From: Methylophilus sp. 14
GTDB lineage: Bacteria; Pseudomonadota; Gammaproteobacteria; Burkholderiales; Methylophilaceae
Direction: 5' to 3'
DNA length: 64,000 nt
NCBI RefSeq assembly: GCF_015354345.1
Contig: NZ_JADKYS010000001.1
Span: 806,001-870,000, forward strand
The notes below the pieces were generated by a model that was not told where the DNA came from, ran no database searches, and was given only the letters and a program-made list of their open reading frames with translations. Within the stretch, counting starts at the first letter, position 1; each line of letters begins with the position of its first letter. This document shows, one piece after another, positions 1 through 8,965 of the stretch. The position numbers and the translations under genes were made by a program.

Positions 1-1
1 G

Positions 2-601
2 GAAGAGTCCGAGGGCGATATTGCCGGTATTAAAGGCGCGTCACTCAAAGTCAGTGGCGATTATGCATTTGGTACTTTGCGTACTGAGAGCGGCGTCCAT
101 CGCTTGGTACGCAAGTCACCGTTTGATGCCAACTCCAAACGCCACACCAGTTTCGCTAGTGTGCAGATATTCCCCGAGGTGGATGATTCGATTGAAATCG
201 AAATCAACCCGGCGGATTTGCGTATTGATACCTACCGTGCCAGTGGCGCCGGTGGTCAGCATATTAACAAGACCGACTCCGCGGTGCGGATTACCCACTT
301 GCCAACGGGTGTTGTCGTGCAATGCCAGAACGACCGTTCACAGCATAGAAACAAAGAAGAAGCGATGAACATGCTGAAAGGCGCGTTGTATAACCTCGAG
401 CTGAGCAAACGTAACGAAGAAAAACAGGCGCTGGAAGATGCCAAAACCGATATTGGCTGGGGACACCAGATCCGCAGTTACGTGTTGGACCAAGGCCGGA
501 TTAAAGACCTGCGCACGGGGGTTGAGATCGGCAATACGCAAGGCGTGCTCGATGGCGACCTGGATCCATTTATTATGGAAAGCCTGAAGCAGGGGCTGTA
601 A
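2..601 (+). CDS. prfB: peptide chain release factor 2 (RF2), 3' part
   Basis: The last 199 codons of RF2, which recognises UGA and UAA stop codons in the ribosomal A site and triggers peptide release. The reading frame is open at the left edge, so the start, the usual programmed frameshift and the SPF recognition loop lie outside the window. The conserved GGQ catalytic loop is encoded at 251-259 within the motif [10 protein letters not shown], followed by the family block QCQNDRSQH and a C-terminal stretch [17 protein letters not shown]. About 55% of a normal 365-residue protein is present. A strong terminator follows directly, so no downstream gene appears to be cotranscribed. Confidence 0.97.
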   Translation, partial: EESEGDIAGIKGASLKVSGDYAFGTLRTESGVHRLVRKSPFDANSKRHTSFASVQIFPEVDDSIEIEINPADLRIDTYRASGAGGQHINKTDSAVRITHLPTGVVVQCQNDRSQHRNKEEAMNMLKGALYNLELSKRNEEKQALEDAKTDIGWGHQIRSYVLDQGRIKDLRTGVEIGNTQGVLDGDLDPFIMESLKQGL

Positions 602-612
602 TTTGACCTAAT

Positions 613-642
613 AAAAAAGGCAGCGAAATCGCTGCCTTTTTT
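613..642. terminator. bidirectional intrinsic terminator between prfB and the YchJ gene
   Basis: Perfect inverted repeat: A6-GGCAGCGA at 613-626 and TCGCTGCC-T6 at 629-642. It has a U-tract on either strand, so it can end both prfB (plus) and the convergent YchJ-type gene (minus, stop at 656). Confidence 0.9.
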
Positions 643-655
643 ATTGCCGGGTCAT

Positions 656-1036
656 TCAATCAATCTGCCCGTCAATATAGAGCCATTGCCCACTTTCACG
701 GCTAAAACGGCTGTGCTCGGTTAATTGCTCTTTCTTCTGTTGGCCACTCTGGAAGGTCGCTACAAACTTCACCAACGCGTGATCCGCATCCACTTGCGTA
801 TGCGACAGCACTTGCAGCTTCAGCCATTTAATGCCCTTGAGGTCTTCTTGCGTAAGGGTGGTGGGGCGGGTGTCAGCCTGCCAGGTTTGCAAAATATAGT
901 CTGGCAACTTCAGTGCATAAGCGCTGTAACGTGAGCGCATCAGGCGTTCGGCATTGGGCGCTGCCAGTCCATGATGTAATGGCTGGCAGCAGTCGGCATA
1001 GGCTTTTCCGCTATAGCAGGGACAGGGATTTCTCAT
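656..1036 (-). CDS. YchJ-family SEC-C motif protein
   Basis: A 126-residue protein of the YchJ/UPF0225 family. The N-terminus carries a SEC-C zinc-binding motif (NPCPCYSGKAYADCC, residues about 3-17), as at the end of SecA. The rest matches the NTF2-like domain of YchJ, with the conserved block LMRSRYSAYAL. The start was placed at the ATG immediately before RNPCPC. The frame stays open upstream to 1105, but those codons do not resemble the family and would run into the toxin-antitoxin operator. The molecular role of YchJ proteins is not established. The motif is clear; the function is not. Confidence 0.85.
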   Translation of the reverse strand: MRNPCPCYSGKAYADCCQPLHHGLAAPNAERLMRSRYSAYALKLPDYILQTWQADTRPTTLTQEDLKGIKWLKLQVLSHTQVDADHALVKFVATFQSGQQKKEQLTEHSRFSRESGQWLYIDGQID

Positions 1037-1098
1037 CGTGACACCAGATTGCAAAGACGCCATTATACGCGTTGCTAAAGCGATAAATGCTTTATCTG

Positions 1099-1141
1099 CA
1101 TACACAATTATGACTATTTAAAATGGTCATAATTGTGTATG
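1099..1141. promoter_or_regulatory. perfect palindrome, probable operator of the toxin-antitoxin pair
   Basis: Two perfect 16-bp inverted arms, CATACACAATTATGAC at 1099-1114 and its exact complement at 1126-1141, separated by 11 AT-rich bases. It lies about 37 bp before the antitoxin start. Phd/YefM antitoxins are known to bind such palindromes and repress their own operon, so this is the likely autoregulatory site. It also sits upstream of the divergent YchJ-type gene. Binding is inferred. Confidence 0.7.
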
Positions 1142-1177
1142 ATGGACTGAAGTTGAAAAATGTCTGAGGAGGTTTTT

Positions 1178-1411
1178 ATGCATAATCACGTGTCGAAATC
1201 GATGCTAAAAGCTAAAGCGCTTGAGTATTTTCGCGAAGTTGAAACAACTGGCGAACCTTTGATTGTCACTGACCATGGCAAAGCTAAGCTGGAAATTAGA
1301 AGGTATCAGGACCAAGGTGAAAATCCTTTGCATGTATTAAAGGGCTCTGTGCTCAAGTATGAGGCTCCCTTTGCTTCTATTGATGAAGGTGAATGGGAAA
1401 GCCTCAAGTGA
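1178..1411 (+). CDS. Phd/YefM-type antitoxin
   Basis: A 77-residue antitoxin that should neutralise the adjacent PIN toxin and repress the operon. The N-terminal half has the Phd/YefM pattern (alanine- and lysine-rich helix, EYFREVETTGEPLIVTDHGKA, then a strand with PxAxL-like KLEIRRY). The C-terminus, rich in acidic and aromatic residues, would be the toxin-binding tail. The ATG at 1178 was chosen because AGGAGG at 1167-1172 lies five bases before it. An in-frame ATG at 1160 has no ribosome binding site. Its end overlaps the toxin start, typical of a coupled pair. The family call is good; the exact subfamily is uncertain. Confidence 0.85.
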   Translation: MHNHVSKSMLKAKALEYFREVETTGEPLIVTDHGKAKLEIRRYQDQGENPLHVLKGSVLKYEAPFASIDEGEWESLK

Positions 1412-1800
1412 TTGTATTGGATACGCATATATTGGTTTGGTGGGTCAGCAATGATGCGCAGTTAAGTCAGGCAGCAAAGAATGCGATTGAGTATGAGCTG
1501 AGTGCTGGTGAGCTTATCATCTCCAGCATTACTGCATGGGAGGTTGCCATGCTCGTACAAAAAAACAGATTAATACTTTCTATGGATGTCGATGCGTGGT
1601 TAACGGCTATCAGCCACATTAATCGCGTCCGGTTTTATCCGGTAGACAATGAGATTGCTGTGAAGTCGGCATCATTGCCAGACGAGTTTCACAAAGACCC
1701 GGCAGATAGGATGATTGTGGCAACTGCGCGAAAGCTAGGGTGCGCGCTCATTACTGCGGATGAGAAAATACGCAATTATCAGCATGTTAAAACAATCTAA
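1408..1800 (+). CDS. PIN-domain toxin (VapC-like ribonuclease)
   Basis: A small PIN-domain protein, expected to be a metal-dependent RNase whose activity is held in check by the upstream antitoxin. Four acidic residues typical of PIN nucleases are visible: Asp in LDTHILVWW near the N-terminus, Glu in ITAWEVAML, Asp in DPADRMIVATA and Asp in ITADEKI. The GTG at 1408 overlaps the antitoxin stop by four bases (GTGA), suggesting translational coupling. An in-frame ATG at 1393 is the alternative start, but its purine-rich site is only one base away. All catalytic positions are intact, so the toxin should be active. The RNA target is unknown. Confidence 0.85.
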   Translation: MIVLDTHILVWWVSNDAQLSQAAKNAIEYELSAGELIISSITAWEVAMLVQKNRLILSMDVDAWLTAISHINRVRFYPVDNEIAVKSASLPDEFHKDPADRMIVATARKLGCALITADEKIRNYQHVKTI

Positions 1801-1852
1801 ATATTAACCTGTGCCAGAAACGCAGTATCTAGATGCATGCGTTAAACCAATA

Positions 1853-2329
1853 CTAAAATAATTCTGCCTGTGCTGCAGGCGGCGCAGCCCGCAGTTGGTC
1901 GATATTAATCTCAAAAATCCCCAGCTTACCAGCGCAGGGCATCAGCGGTAACGGCGTCGCCTGCGCAAATAAAAAACCGTAATACTCCTGATGCACGCCA
2001 CCAAAATGCGCACGTTGTTCGCGACTAATGCCCGCAGGCAATTCACCAGGCTTGCTGCATAGCACTAGCCTGGCGATACCCACCACGCCACCATATTGCA
2101 GTTTGTCTTTGTCGGGAATAGGGATGCCGGTATGGGATTTGATGTATTGGTAGTATTCCTCATACAGGCCTTTGCTGGCATGTATGAGCATGGGGCCGCG
2201 ATATTGCGTGCCCCAACTGCGGTCATCCACCAGCAGGTAGCCGTTCGCGATCAGCCAGGCAAACGGTTGCTTAAACGATAAAGCCTTGATGGCACCCGAC
2301 AGGCGATCAGGTTGCGCTTGTGCTGACAT
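1853..2329 (-). CDS. ASCH-domain protein
   Basis: A 158-residue protein resembling the ASCH/PUA-like fold, a family thought to bind RNA or modified nucleotides. Supporting blocks are ALSFKQPFAWLIANG near the N-terminus, the DDRSWGTQYRGPMLIHASKG segment and GVVGIARLV in the middle. It lies 20 bases downstream of prfC on the same strand and is probably cotranscribed with it, hinting at a translation-related role, although that is only context. No signal peptide or membrane segment is seen. The start is the first ATG after the prfC stop. The substrate is unknown. Confidence 0.75.
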   Translation of the reverse strand: MSAQAQPDRLSGAIKALSFKQPFAWLIANGYLLVDDRSWGTQYRGPMLIHASKGLYEEYYQYIKSHTGIPIPDKDKLQYGGVVGIARLVLCSKPGELPAGISREQRAHFGGVHQEYYGFLFAQATPLPLMPCAGKLGIFEINIDQLRAAPPAAQAELF

Positions 2330-2349
2330 GGACTAACCGCGAATTAAGT

Positions 2350-3924
2350 TTAGGCAATTTCCCGTGTTTCCATAAACTGGATATCCGGGTAACGCTCTTG
2401 CGCCATTTGCAGGTTCACGCGGTTAGGCGCCAGGTAGACGTAGTCATCGGCGCTATCGAGGCCGACGTTAAAGCCGTATTTATCCGCAATGGCCTTCAGG
2501 TCGGCGTCTGAGCCTTTGAGCCAGCGCGCCGTGTAGCAGTCATAAGGCTCAAATACCATGTCGACGCCATATTCGTGCTCCAAACGGTGCGCCACGACGT
2601 CAAACTGCAGCATACCCACGGCGCCCAGAATCAGGTCGTTGGATAACAGCGGACGGAACAATTGTGCTGCACCTTCTTCTGATAGCTGTTTGAGGCCGAT
2701 TTGTAACTGCTTCATTTTCATCGGGTTTTTAATGCGTGCGCGGCGGAAAAATTCCGGTGCGAACGATGGGATGCCAATGAATTTAAGCGCTTCATTCTCG
2801 GTAAAAGTGTCGCCTAACTTGATGGTGCCGTGGTTAGGGATGCCGATAATGTCACCGGAATAAGCTTCGTCCATGATGGTGCGGTCTTGCGCCATAAACG
2901 TAATCGCGTTATTGACGTTGAGCATCTTGCCCGAAGCCACTTGCTTGATTTTCATGCCACGCTCAAAACGGCCAGAGCACACGCGCAAAAAGGCAATGCG
3001 GTCACGGTGTTTTGGGTCCATATTGGCCTGGATTTTGAACACAAAACCAGCGAATTTTTCTTCGTTAGCAGCCACCGCGCGGGTAGCAGTTTTGCGGGCT
3101 TGTGGTGGTGGCGATAAATCAACCACGGCATCCAGCAGGGATTGCACGCCAAAGTTATTCACCGCCGAGCCAAAAAACACTGGCGTTTGTTTGCCGCTTA
3201 AATAACGTTCTTTGTTGAACTCATTGGAGGCGCCACGTACCAGTTCAATGTCGACGCGCAACTCTTCGGCCTGGTAGCCTATCAGTTCGTCCAGGCGTGG
3301 GTTATCCAGGCCTTGAATGGTCTCAGACGTGCCTTTTTCGGCGCGCGGGTCAAAGAATAAAATGGAGTCATTGACCAGGCTATACACGCCACGGAAGGTT
3401 TTACCCATGCCGATCGGCCAGGTCATGGGTGCACATTCCATGCCCAATGTGGTTTCGATTTCATCTAGCAACTCAATCGGCGCGCGGCTTTCGCGGTCCA
3501 GCTTGTTGATAAAGGTGATAATCGGTGTGTCGCGCATGCGGCACACATTCAGCAACTTGATAGTTTGCGCTTCCACGCCATTTACCGAGTCAATCACCAT
3601 CACAGCAGAGTCCACCGCTGTTAAGGTACGATAGGTATCTTCGGAGAAGTCATCATGGCCTGGTGTGTCTAGCAGGTTGACCATGTGCTCGCGGTAAGGA
3701 AACTGCATGACGGAGGAGGTGACTGAAATACCGCGTTGCTTTTCCAGTTCCATCCAGTCCGAGGTGGCATGGCGCGCGGCTTTACGGCCACGCACTTCAC
3801 CGGCGACCTGAATCGCGCCACCAAACCACAACAGTTTTTCTGTGAGCGTGGTTTTACCCGCATCCGGGTGCGAAATAATGGCAAAGGTACGGCGGCGTTC
3901 GACTTCTTGCTGCAAACTGGACAT
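2350..3924 (-). CDS. prfC: peptide chain release factor 3 (RF3)
   Basis: A 524-residue class II release factor, the GTPase that ejects RF1/RF2 from the ribosome after termination. GTPase motifs are in order: [13 protein letters not shown] (G1, residues 18-30), [14 protein letters not shown] (G3) and NKLDRES (G4). These are followed by the RF3-specific translational domains. The N-terminus [19 protein letters not shown] aligns with other RF3 proteins, so the start is secure even though no Shine-Dalgarno sequence precedes it. Instead, a hairpin with a T-run abuts the start codon. The ASCH gene follows in the same direction, and prfB lies about 1.7 kb further on, so two release factors sit close together. 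Confidence 0.97.
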   Translation of the reverse strand: MSSLQQEVERRRTFAIISHPDAGKTTLTEKLLWFGGAIQVAGEVRGRKAARHATSDWMELEKQRGISVTSSVMQFPYREHMVNLLDTPGHDDFSEDTYRTLTAVDSAVMVIDSVNGVEAQTIKLLNVCRMRDTPIITFINKLDRESRAPIELLDEIETTLGMECAPMTWPIGMGKTFRGVYSLVNDSILFFDPRAEKGTSETIQGLDNPRLDELIGYQAEELRVDIELVRGASNEFNKERYLSGKQTPVFFGSAVNNFGVQSLLDAVVDLSPPPQARKTATRAVAANEEKFAGFVFKIQANMDPKHRDRIAFLRVCSGRFERGMKIKQVASGKMLNVNNAITFMAQDRTIMDEAYSGDIIGIPNHGTIKLGDTFTENEALKFIGIPSFAPEFFRRARIKNPMKMKQLQIGLKQLSEEGAAQLFRPLLSNDLILGAVGMLQFDVVAHRLEHEYGVDMVFEPYDCYTARWLKGSDADLKAIADKYGFNVGLDSADDYVYLAPNRVNLQMAQERYPDIQFMETREIA

Positions 3925-3956
3925 GAAAAAATAGCGCTTTGGAAAAAAGCGCTATT
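3925..3956 (-). terminator. terminator-like hairpin directly before the prfC start
   Basis: On the minus strand a perfect 10-bp stem (AATAGCGCTT / AAGCGCTATT, arms 3947-3956 and 3930-3939, 7-base loop) is followed by a T-run that ends one base before the prfC ATG. It could end transcripts coming from acs, act as an attenuator for prfC, or carry the prfC promoter -10 (TAGAAT, minus strand 3959-3954) in its first arm. Confidence 0.6.
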
Positions 3957-3982
3957 CTAACCTAATCAAACACTTGGCCGGA

Positions 3983-4045
3983 TTATTTTCGCATCAGGAA
4001 GATGGCCACTGCTGCGAAAATAATCAGGATGATTAAACCTTCCAT
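3983..4045 (-). CDS. possible 20-residue hydrophobic peptide
   Basis: A very short ORF between acs and prfC, on their strand. It encodes a 20-residue peptide with a near-continuous hydrophobic core (GLIILIIFAAVAIFLM) ending in RK, the pattern of a single-span membrane microprotein. No clear Shine-Dalgarno sequence precedes the ATG, which weakens the call. It lies just after the palindromic repeat that follows acs and just before the hairpin at the prfC start, so it would be at the end of an acs transcript. No function can be assigned. Confidence 0.35.
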   Translation of the reverse strand: MEGLIILIIFAAVAIFLMRK

Positions 4046-4070
4046 AGACTGTCTTTAAAAAACAATTTTT

Positions 4071-4128
4071 GCCGCCGATGAACGCGGATAAACGCGGATA
4101 GTTTCTTGGTTTTTCCGCGTTATTCGGC
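4071..4128. repeat. palindromic intergenic repeat, family A, abutting acs
   Basis: GCCGATGAACGCGGA (4074-4088), a second copy of AACGCGGATA (4091-4100), and an inverted, slightly imperfect arm TCCGCGTTATTCGGC (4114-4128). The inverted arm touches the acs stop codon. The same motif recurs at about 58.4 kb. In the acs transcript it would fold into a long hairpin, so it may serve as a 3' end or stabilising structure. Confidence 0.7.
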
Positions 4129-6105
4129 TTAGTTTACAGGTTGTTTCAGTTGGTCCAAAATCGCCGGGTTGTCCAATGTGGAAATGTCGGAAGTGATTTC
4201 CTCGCCTTTGGCCAGGCTGCGCAACAAACGGCGCATGATCTTGCCCGAGCGTGTTTTAGGCAGGTTGTCGCCAAAGCGGATTTCGTCTGGTTTGGCAATT
4301 GGGCCAATCTCTTTACCTACCCACTCGCGTAGTTCGGCAACGATCTTTTTGGCCTCTTCGCCTTCTGGTCGCTTGCCTTTGAGCACGACATAAGCCACGA
4401 CGGATTCACCTTTAATCGGGTGCGGTTTGCCGACGACGGCAGATTCGGCCACCAAATGATTGGCAACCAGTGCCGATTCGATTTCCATGGTGCCTAAGCG
4501 GTGACCAGAGACGTTGAGCACGTCGTCGATACGGCCCATGATGGTGAAGTTGCCAGTGTCGGCATCGCGTACTGCGCCGTCGCCAGCGAGGTATAAATTG
4601 CCGCCCAATTCAGCCGGGAAGTAGCTGGTTTTATAACGCTCGGGGTCGTTGTAAATAGTGCGTATCATGGAGGGCCATGGCTTTTTAATCACCAGCAAGC
4701 CGCCGCTGCCCCAGGGAATGTCTTTGCCAGTTTCATCCACCACGTCGATATCAATGCCGGGGAAGGGCAGGGTACAGGAGCCTGGTACCAGTGGTGTCGC
4801 CCCTGGCAAAGGGGTGATCACATGGCCGCCAGTCTCTGTTTGCCAGAAGGTGTCTACAATCGGGCAGCGGTTGCCGCCGACCTGTTCGTAGTACCACATC
4901 CAGGCTTCCGGGTTGATCGGTTCGCCAACCGTGCCCAGCAGGCGCAGGCTGGATAAGTCAAAGTGGTTAGGGTGAGTAGTGAAGTCAGTTTCACCGGCTT
5001 TAATCAGTGAGCGGATCGCTGTCGGCGCGGTGTAAAACACGCTGACTTTGTGGCGCTGGATCATTTCCCAGAAACGGCCTGCGTTAGGGAAGGTCGGGAT
5101 GCCTTCAAACACGATTTGTGTCGCGCCCATGGCGAGCGGCCCGTAGGTCACGTAGCTATGGCCGGTAATCCAGCCCACATCGGCCGTGCACCAGTAAATG
5201 TCATCCGGCTTAATGTCAAAAGTCCAGCGCATGGTATTCATGGCATGCAGCAAGTAACCGGCCGAGCTATGTTGTACACCTTTGGGTTTGCCGGTAGAGC
5301 CAGAGGTGTAGAGCAGGAACAGCGGATGCTCGGCATCGACCATCACCGGTTCACAGGTATCGGCCTTATCGGCAATCAGGTCATGCCACCAAACACATTT
5401 GCTATCCCAGGCCACATCCAGGCCGGTTTTTTTGAACACCACCATGTGGCGGATGCTGTCACAGCCACCCATGGCGATGCCTTCATCGACCGCTTGTTTC
5501 AGTGGCAGGGTTTTGCCACCACGATATTGGCCGTCGGACGTGATCACAGCGACCGCACCGGCATCAATAATCCGTTCATTCAGGCTTTTGGCTGAGAAAC
5601 CGCCGAATACTACGGAGTGGATAATGCCCAGGCGCGCGCAGGCCTGCATGGCGACGATGGCTTCAATGCCCATCGGCAGGTAAATAATGACACGGTCACC
5701 TTTGACCAGGTTGAGCGATTTCAAGCCGTTGGCGAACTGACACACCTGGTGATATAGCTCTTTGTAAGTGACGTTTTTTACATCGCCGTTATCTGCTTCA
5801 AAAATAATGGCGGTTTTGTTCGGGATGGTTTGCAGGTGCTTGTCCAGGCAGTTGGCAGAGGCGTTGAGCTCGCCATCTTCAAACCATTTATAGAAGGGCG
5901 CATTGTCCTGATTCAGCGTTTTTGTGAATGGCTTGTGCCAAATCAATAACTCGCGCGCCAGTTTGGCCCAAAATCCTTCGTAATCCTGCAATGCTTCTGC
6001 ATGCAGACGCTGGTATTCCTCCATGCTGCCGACTGCCGCCTGGCTGGAGAAAGCCTTGCCTGGCGCGAATACGCGGTGTTCATGAAGTACAGATTCGATA
6101 GACAT
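4129..6105 (-). CDS. acs: acetyl-coenzyme A synthetase
   Basis: A 658-residue AMP-forming acetyl-CoA synthetase that activates acetate to acetyl-CoA in two steps through acetyl-AMP. The ATP/AMP-binding signature [16 protein letters not shown] is present in the middle, [10 protein letters not shown] follows, and the C-terminal motif [11 protein letters not shown] carries the catalytic lysine that is regulated by acetylation in this family. The ATG at 6105 was chosen because GGGGGA lies just upstream. A TTG four codons earlier is in frame but falls in that binding site. It is divergent from glnE across about 120 bp. Confidence 0.97.
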   Translation of the reverse strand: MSIESVLHEHRVFAPGKAFSSQAAVGSMEEYQRLHAEALQDYEGFWAKLARELLIWHKPFTKTLNQDNAPFYKWFEDGELNASANCLDKHLQTIPNKTAIIFEADNGDVKNVTYKELYHQVCQFANGLKSLNLVKGDRVIIYLPMGIEAIVAMQACARLGIIHSVVFGGFSAKSLNERIIDAGAVAVITSDGQYRGGKTLPLKQAVDEGIAMGGCDSIRHMVVFKKTGLDVAWDSKCVWWHDLIADKADTCEPVMVDAEHPLFLLYTSGSTGKPKGVQHSSAGYLLHAMNTMRWTFDIKPDDIYWCTADVGWITGHSYVTYGPLAMGATQIVFEGIPTFPNAGRFWEMIQRHKVSVFYTAPTAIRSLIKAGETDFTTHPNHFDLSSLRLLGTVGEPINPEAWMWYYEQVGGNRCPIVDTFWQTETGGHVITPLPGATPLVPGSCTLPFPGIDIDVVDETGKDIPWGSGGLLVIKKPWPSMIRTIYNDPERYKTSYFPAELGGNLYLAGDGAVRDADTGNFTIMGRIDDVLNVSGHRLGTMEIESALVANHLVAESAVVGKPHPIKGESVVAYVVLKGKRPEGEEAKKIVAELREWVGKEIGPIAKPDEIRFGDNLPKTRSGKIMRRLLRSLAKGEEITSDISTLDNPAILDQLKQPVN

Positions 6106-6223
6106 AGCGTCCCCCAAAAATCAATGTCAAAAAATGAAAGTGTGAGCGAACCTCAGGTATTATTGTTTTGGTTCTGATTGACAAACTCTCCGAGCACACA
6201 ACTCATTACAAGAGCAAAAACTC

Positions 6224-8947
6224 ATGCAACAGCTTGCCCAAATTCTAACAGAAAAGCAGGTCGCGTCTACAGAAGCCGCCTATTTGCTGCATGCAGCAGC
6301 CTGCAGCCCATTTTTTGCCAGATTCGTTACGAAACATACAGATTTTATAACTGATTTGTTAGATAACTTATATAAGACATATAAGACTGAAAATGTTAAC
6401 GCATTGTTTTTATATGAAAAAAATATTGAAGAATCTGTTTTTTTGCAACAAATCAGGCTGATCCGGCAACGTTTAATGGCACATATGATCGTCCGCGATT
6501 TGAATGGCCTGGCAGACTTTGCCGAAGTGGCAGAAACCACCAGTGCATTGGCAGAATCTGCGATTACGGCGGCGGTGGACTTTTATCATGCGCGCCTGGC
6601 AGAAACCTATGGTGTGCCGCGTGATGCCAGCGGACAAGCGCAGCAAATGATTGTGGTCGGAATGGGCAAACTGGGTGGCCGAGAACTCAATGTGTCGTCT
6701 GACATAGACCTGATCTTTGCCTATGAGCAGCAGGGCGACACCGACGGTGCAAAATCCATCAGTAACCAGGACTTTTTTACCCGGCTAGGCAAAAAAGTCA
6801 TCGCGGCGCTGGATGATGTCACTGCCGATGGCTTTGTCTTTCGCGTGGATATGCGTTTGCGGCCATTTGGCTCTGAAGGTGCCCTGGTATGTAACCTGGA
6901 TGCGCTGGAAGATTATTACCAGAATTATGGCCGCGAGTGGGAGCGTTATGCCTGGATTAAAGGCCGCGCCGTGTGTGGGCCGGATGCCGCATTAACTAAG
7001 GTAATGAAGCCGTTTGTGTTCCGCAAATATCTGGATTTCAATGCCTATGCTTCCATGCGCGATTTAAAAGTGCAGATCCAGCGTGATGTGGTGCAACGTC
7101 GTTTGTCGGACAATATCAAGCTGGGGCGTGGCGGTATCCGTGAGGTGGAGTTTATTGCGCAAGTATTCCAGCTGATTCGCGGTGGACAAGTGCCCGATTT
7201 GCAGATCAAACCCACATTAGCCGTATTGGACTGTTTGGCAACGCGCGGCATGTTGCCCGCTGATGATGTGGCGGCCTTAAAGGAAAGTTATATTTACCTG
7301 CGCAACCTGGAACATCGCCTGATGTATATCGATGACCAGCAAACGCAGGATTTACCGGACTCTGAGACTTACCGTGGCTATTTGTTGCAGATGGTCAAGC
7401 AGCCAGATTGGGCCAGTTTTATGGTTGAGCTTAATATCCACCGTGACCGCGTGCAGCGCTTTTTTGATGACACGTTTAAAGACGAGCAAAGCAACGATTT
7501 GCAGCAGGAAACGGCCTTGTGGCAAGGCACGGTGAGTGGTAGCGAAGCCGGGCAATGGCTGCAGCAGCATGGTTACACCCGGGCTGATGATATTGTGCAC
7601 TTGTTGCAGCAAACGCGTAACAGCCAGCGCATCCAGCAATTGCCTGAGCAGAGCCGCCGTCGCCTGGACCAGCTCATGCCATTGTTGTTGCGCGAGGCCA
7701 GCCAGCAGCAAAGCACTACGCCGGATACGGCACTGATCCGTACGCTGGATTTGCTGGAAAGTATTTGTCGCCGCGCCAGCTATCTGGCGTTGCTGGCCGA
7801 GTTTCCGGATGCGCTGGCTTTGATTGTGAAACTCTGTGCCGCCAGCCAGTGGATTGCGCAATATGTGTCTGCCCACCCGATTTTGCTCGACGAATTGCTC
7901 AATAAGCAAACGCTGTTTAAACGGCTGGATGCCGCGCAATTAAAGATTGAACTCACGCGGCATATGCAGCAACTGGCAGGCGATGTGGAGGCACAAATGG
8001 ACGCCATGCGCCATTTCAAGCATGCCAATGTGCTCAAAATTGCCGCGCAGGATTTAATGACGGCTTTGCCGCTGGAAGCGATTTCAGATGATTTAAGCGC
8101 TTTGGCTGATGTGATTCTGCAAGTGAGTATGCAAGCGGTATGGCAAAACCTGTCGTTTAAGCATCTTGAGGTGCCCAAGTTTGCGGTGATCGGTTACGGT
8201 AAATTGGGCGGCAAAGAGCTCGGTTACTTATCTGATCTGGATATTATTTTCCTGTTTGAAGATGACGCCGACAGGGCGCAGGAGATTTATGCGCGCTTTG
8301 CCCAGCGGCTGAATACCTGGTTTAACACCCTAACCAATGCCGGGCTGTTATATGAAACCGACTTGCAATTGCGGCCGGATGGTAACAGTGGCTTGCTGGT
8401 GAGTACCGTGCAGGCGTTTGCCGAATACCAGCAACATAAGGCCTGGGTATGGGAGCACCAGGCCATTACGCGTGCGCGGTGTGTGGCAGGCGATGCTGCG
8501 ATTGGTGCATCGTTTGAACAGATTCGCCACCAGATTATGTGCCAGCCACGTGACACCTCTGCACTCCAACAAGAGATTGCCCAGATGCGCGAAAAAATGC
8601 GCGAAGCGCATAAGCCAAAAGCGGGGCGTTTCGACGTCAAACAGGGCGTCGGCGGTATTATTGATGTCGAGTTTATCGTGCAATACCTGGTGTTGGCGCA
8701 GTCGGCCAAGCATCCTGAGTTAACTGACAATATTGGCAATATTGCCTTATTGCAGCGTTGTGCCAAGCTGGGGTTGATTGCGTCAAGTGCGCTGGCTGAA
8801 AGCGTCGCGGATGCTTACCGTGAATATCGTACCTTGATTCACCATGCCAAACTGCAAGGTCAGGATGCCGTGGTGGCTGATGACCAGTTGCAAGCCGAGC
8901 GGGCTGCCGTCGTACAATTATGGCAGGCGTTGTTCGTTAATGACTAA
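6224..8947 (+). CDS. glnE: bifunctional glutamine synthetase adenylyltransferase / adenylyl-removing enzyme
   Basis: A 907-residue GlnE, which adenylylates and deadenylylates glutamine synthetase in response to the PII protein and so tunes nitrogen assimilation. Both nucleotidyltransferase domains are intact: GMGKLGGRELNVSSDIDLIF near residue 144 (adenylyl-removing half) and GYGKLGGKELGYLSDLDIIF near residue 655 (adenylylating half). Each is followed by a GlnD/PII-uridylyltransferase-like helical region (GGIREVEFIAQ and GGIIDVEFIVQ). The first hundred codons contain an AT-rich stretch at about 6330-6450 unlike the rest of the gene. The gene is convergent with the diguanylate cyclase, with only 18 bases between their ends. 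Confidence 0.97.
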   Translation: MQQLAQILTEKQVASTEAAYLLHAAACSPFFARFVTKHTDFITDLLDNLYKTYKTENVNALFLYEKNIEESVFLQQIRLIRQRLMAHMIVRDLNGLADFAEVAETTSALAESAITAAVDFYHARLAETYGVPRDASGQAQQMIVVGMGKLGGRELNVSSDIDLIFAYEQQGDTDGAKSISNQDFFTRLGKKVIAALDDVTADGFVFRVDMRLRPFGSEGALVCNLDALEDYYQNYGREWERYAWIKGRAVCGPDAALTKVMKPFVFRKYLDFNAYASMRDLKVQIQRDVVQRRLSDNIKLGRGGIREVEFIAQVFQLIRGGQVPDLQIKPTLAVLDCLATRGMLPADDVAALKESYIYLRNLEHRLMYIDDQQTQDLPDSETYRGYLLQMVKQPDWASFMVELNIHRDRVQRFFDDTFKDEQSNDLQQETALWQGTVSGSEAGQWLQQHGYTRADDIVHLLQQTRNSQRIQQLPEQSRRRLDQLMPLLLREASQQQSTTPDTALIRTLDLLESICRRASYLALLAEFPDALALIVKLCAASQWIAQYVSAHPILLDELLNKQTLFKRLDAAQLKIELTRHMQQLAGDVEAQMDAMRHFKHANVLKIAAQDLMTALPLEAISDDLSALADVILQVSMQAVWQNLSFKHLEVPKFAVIGYGKLGGKELGYLSDLDIIFLFEDDADRAQEIYARFAQRLNTWFNTLTNAGLLYETDLQLRPDGNSGLLVSTVQAFAEYQQHKAWVWEHQAITRARCVAGDAAIGASFEQIRHQIMCQPRDTSALQQEIAQMREKMREAHKPKAGRFDVKQGVGGIIDVEFIVQYLVLAQSAKHPELTDNIGNIALLQRCAKLGLIASSALAESVADAYREYRTLIHHAKLQGQDAVVADDQLQAERAAVVQLWQALFVND

Positions 8948-8965
8948 TGGTGCTGCGAACGCAGT

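Noticed and set aside
8953-8964. CTGCG/CGCAG hairpin between glnE and the diguanylate cyclase as a terminator
   Set aside because: The stem is five pairs with a 2-base loop and no T-run on either strand.
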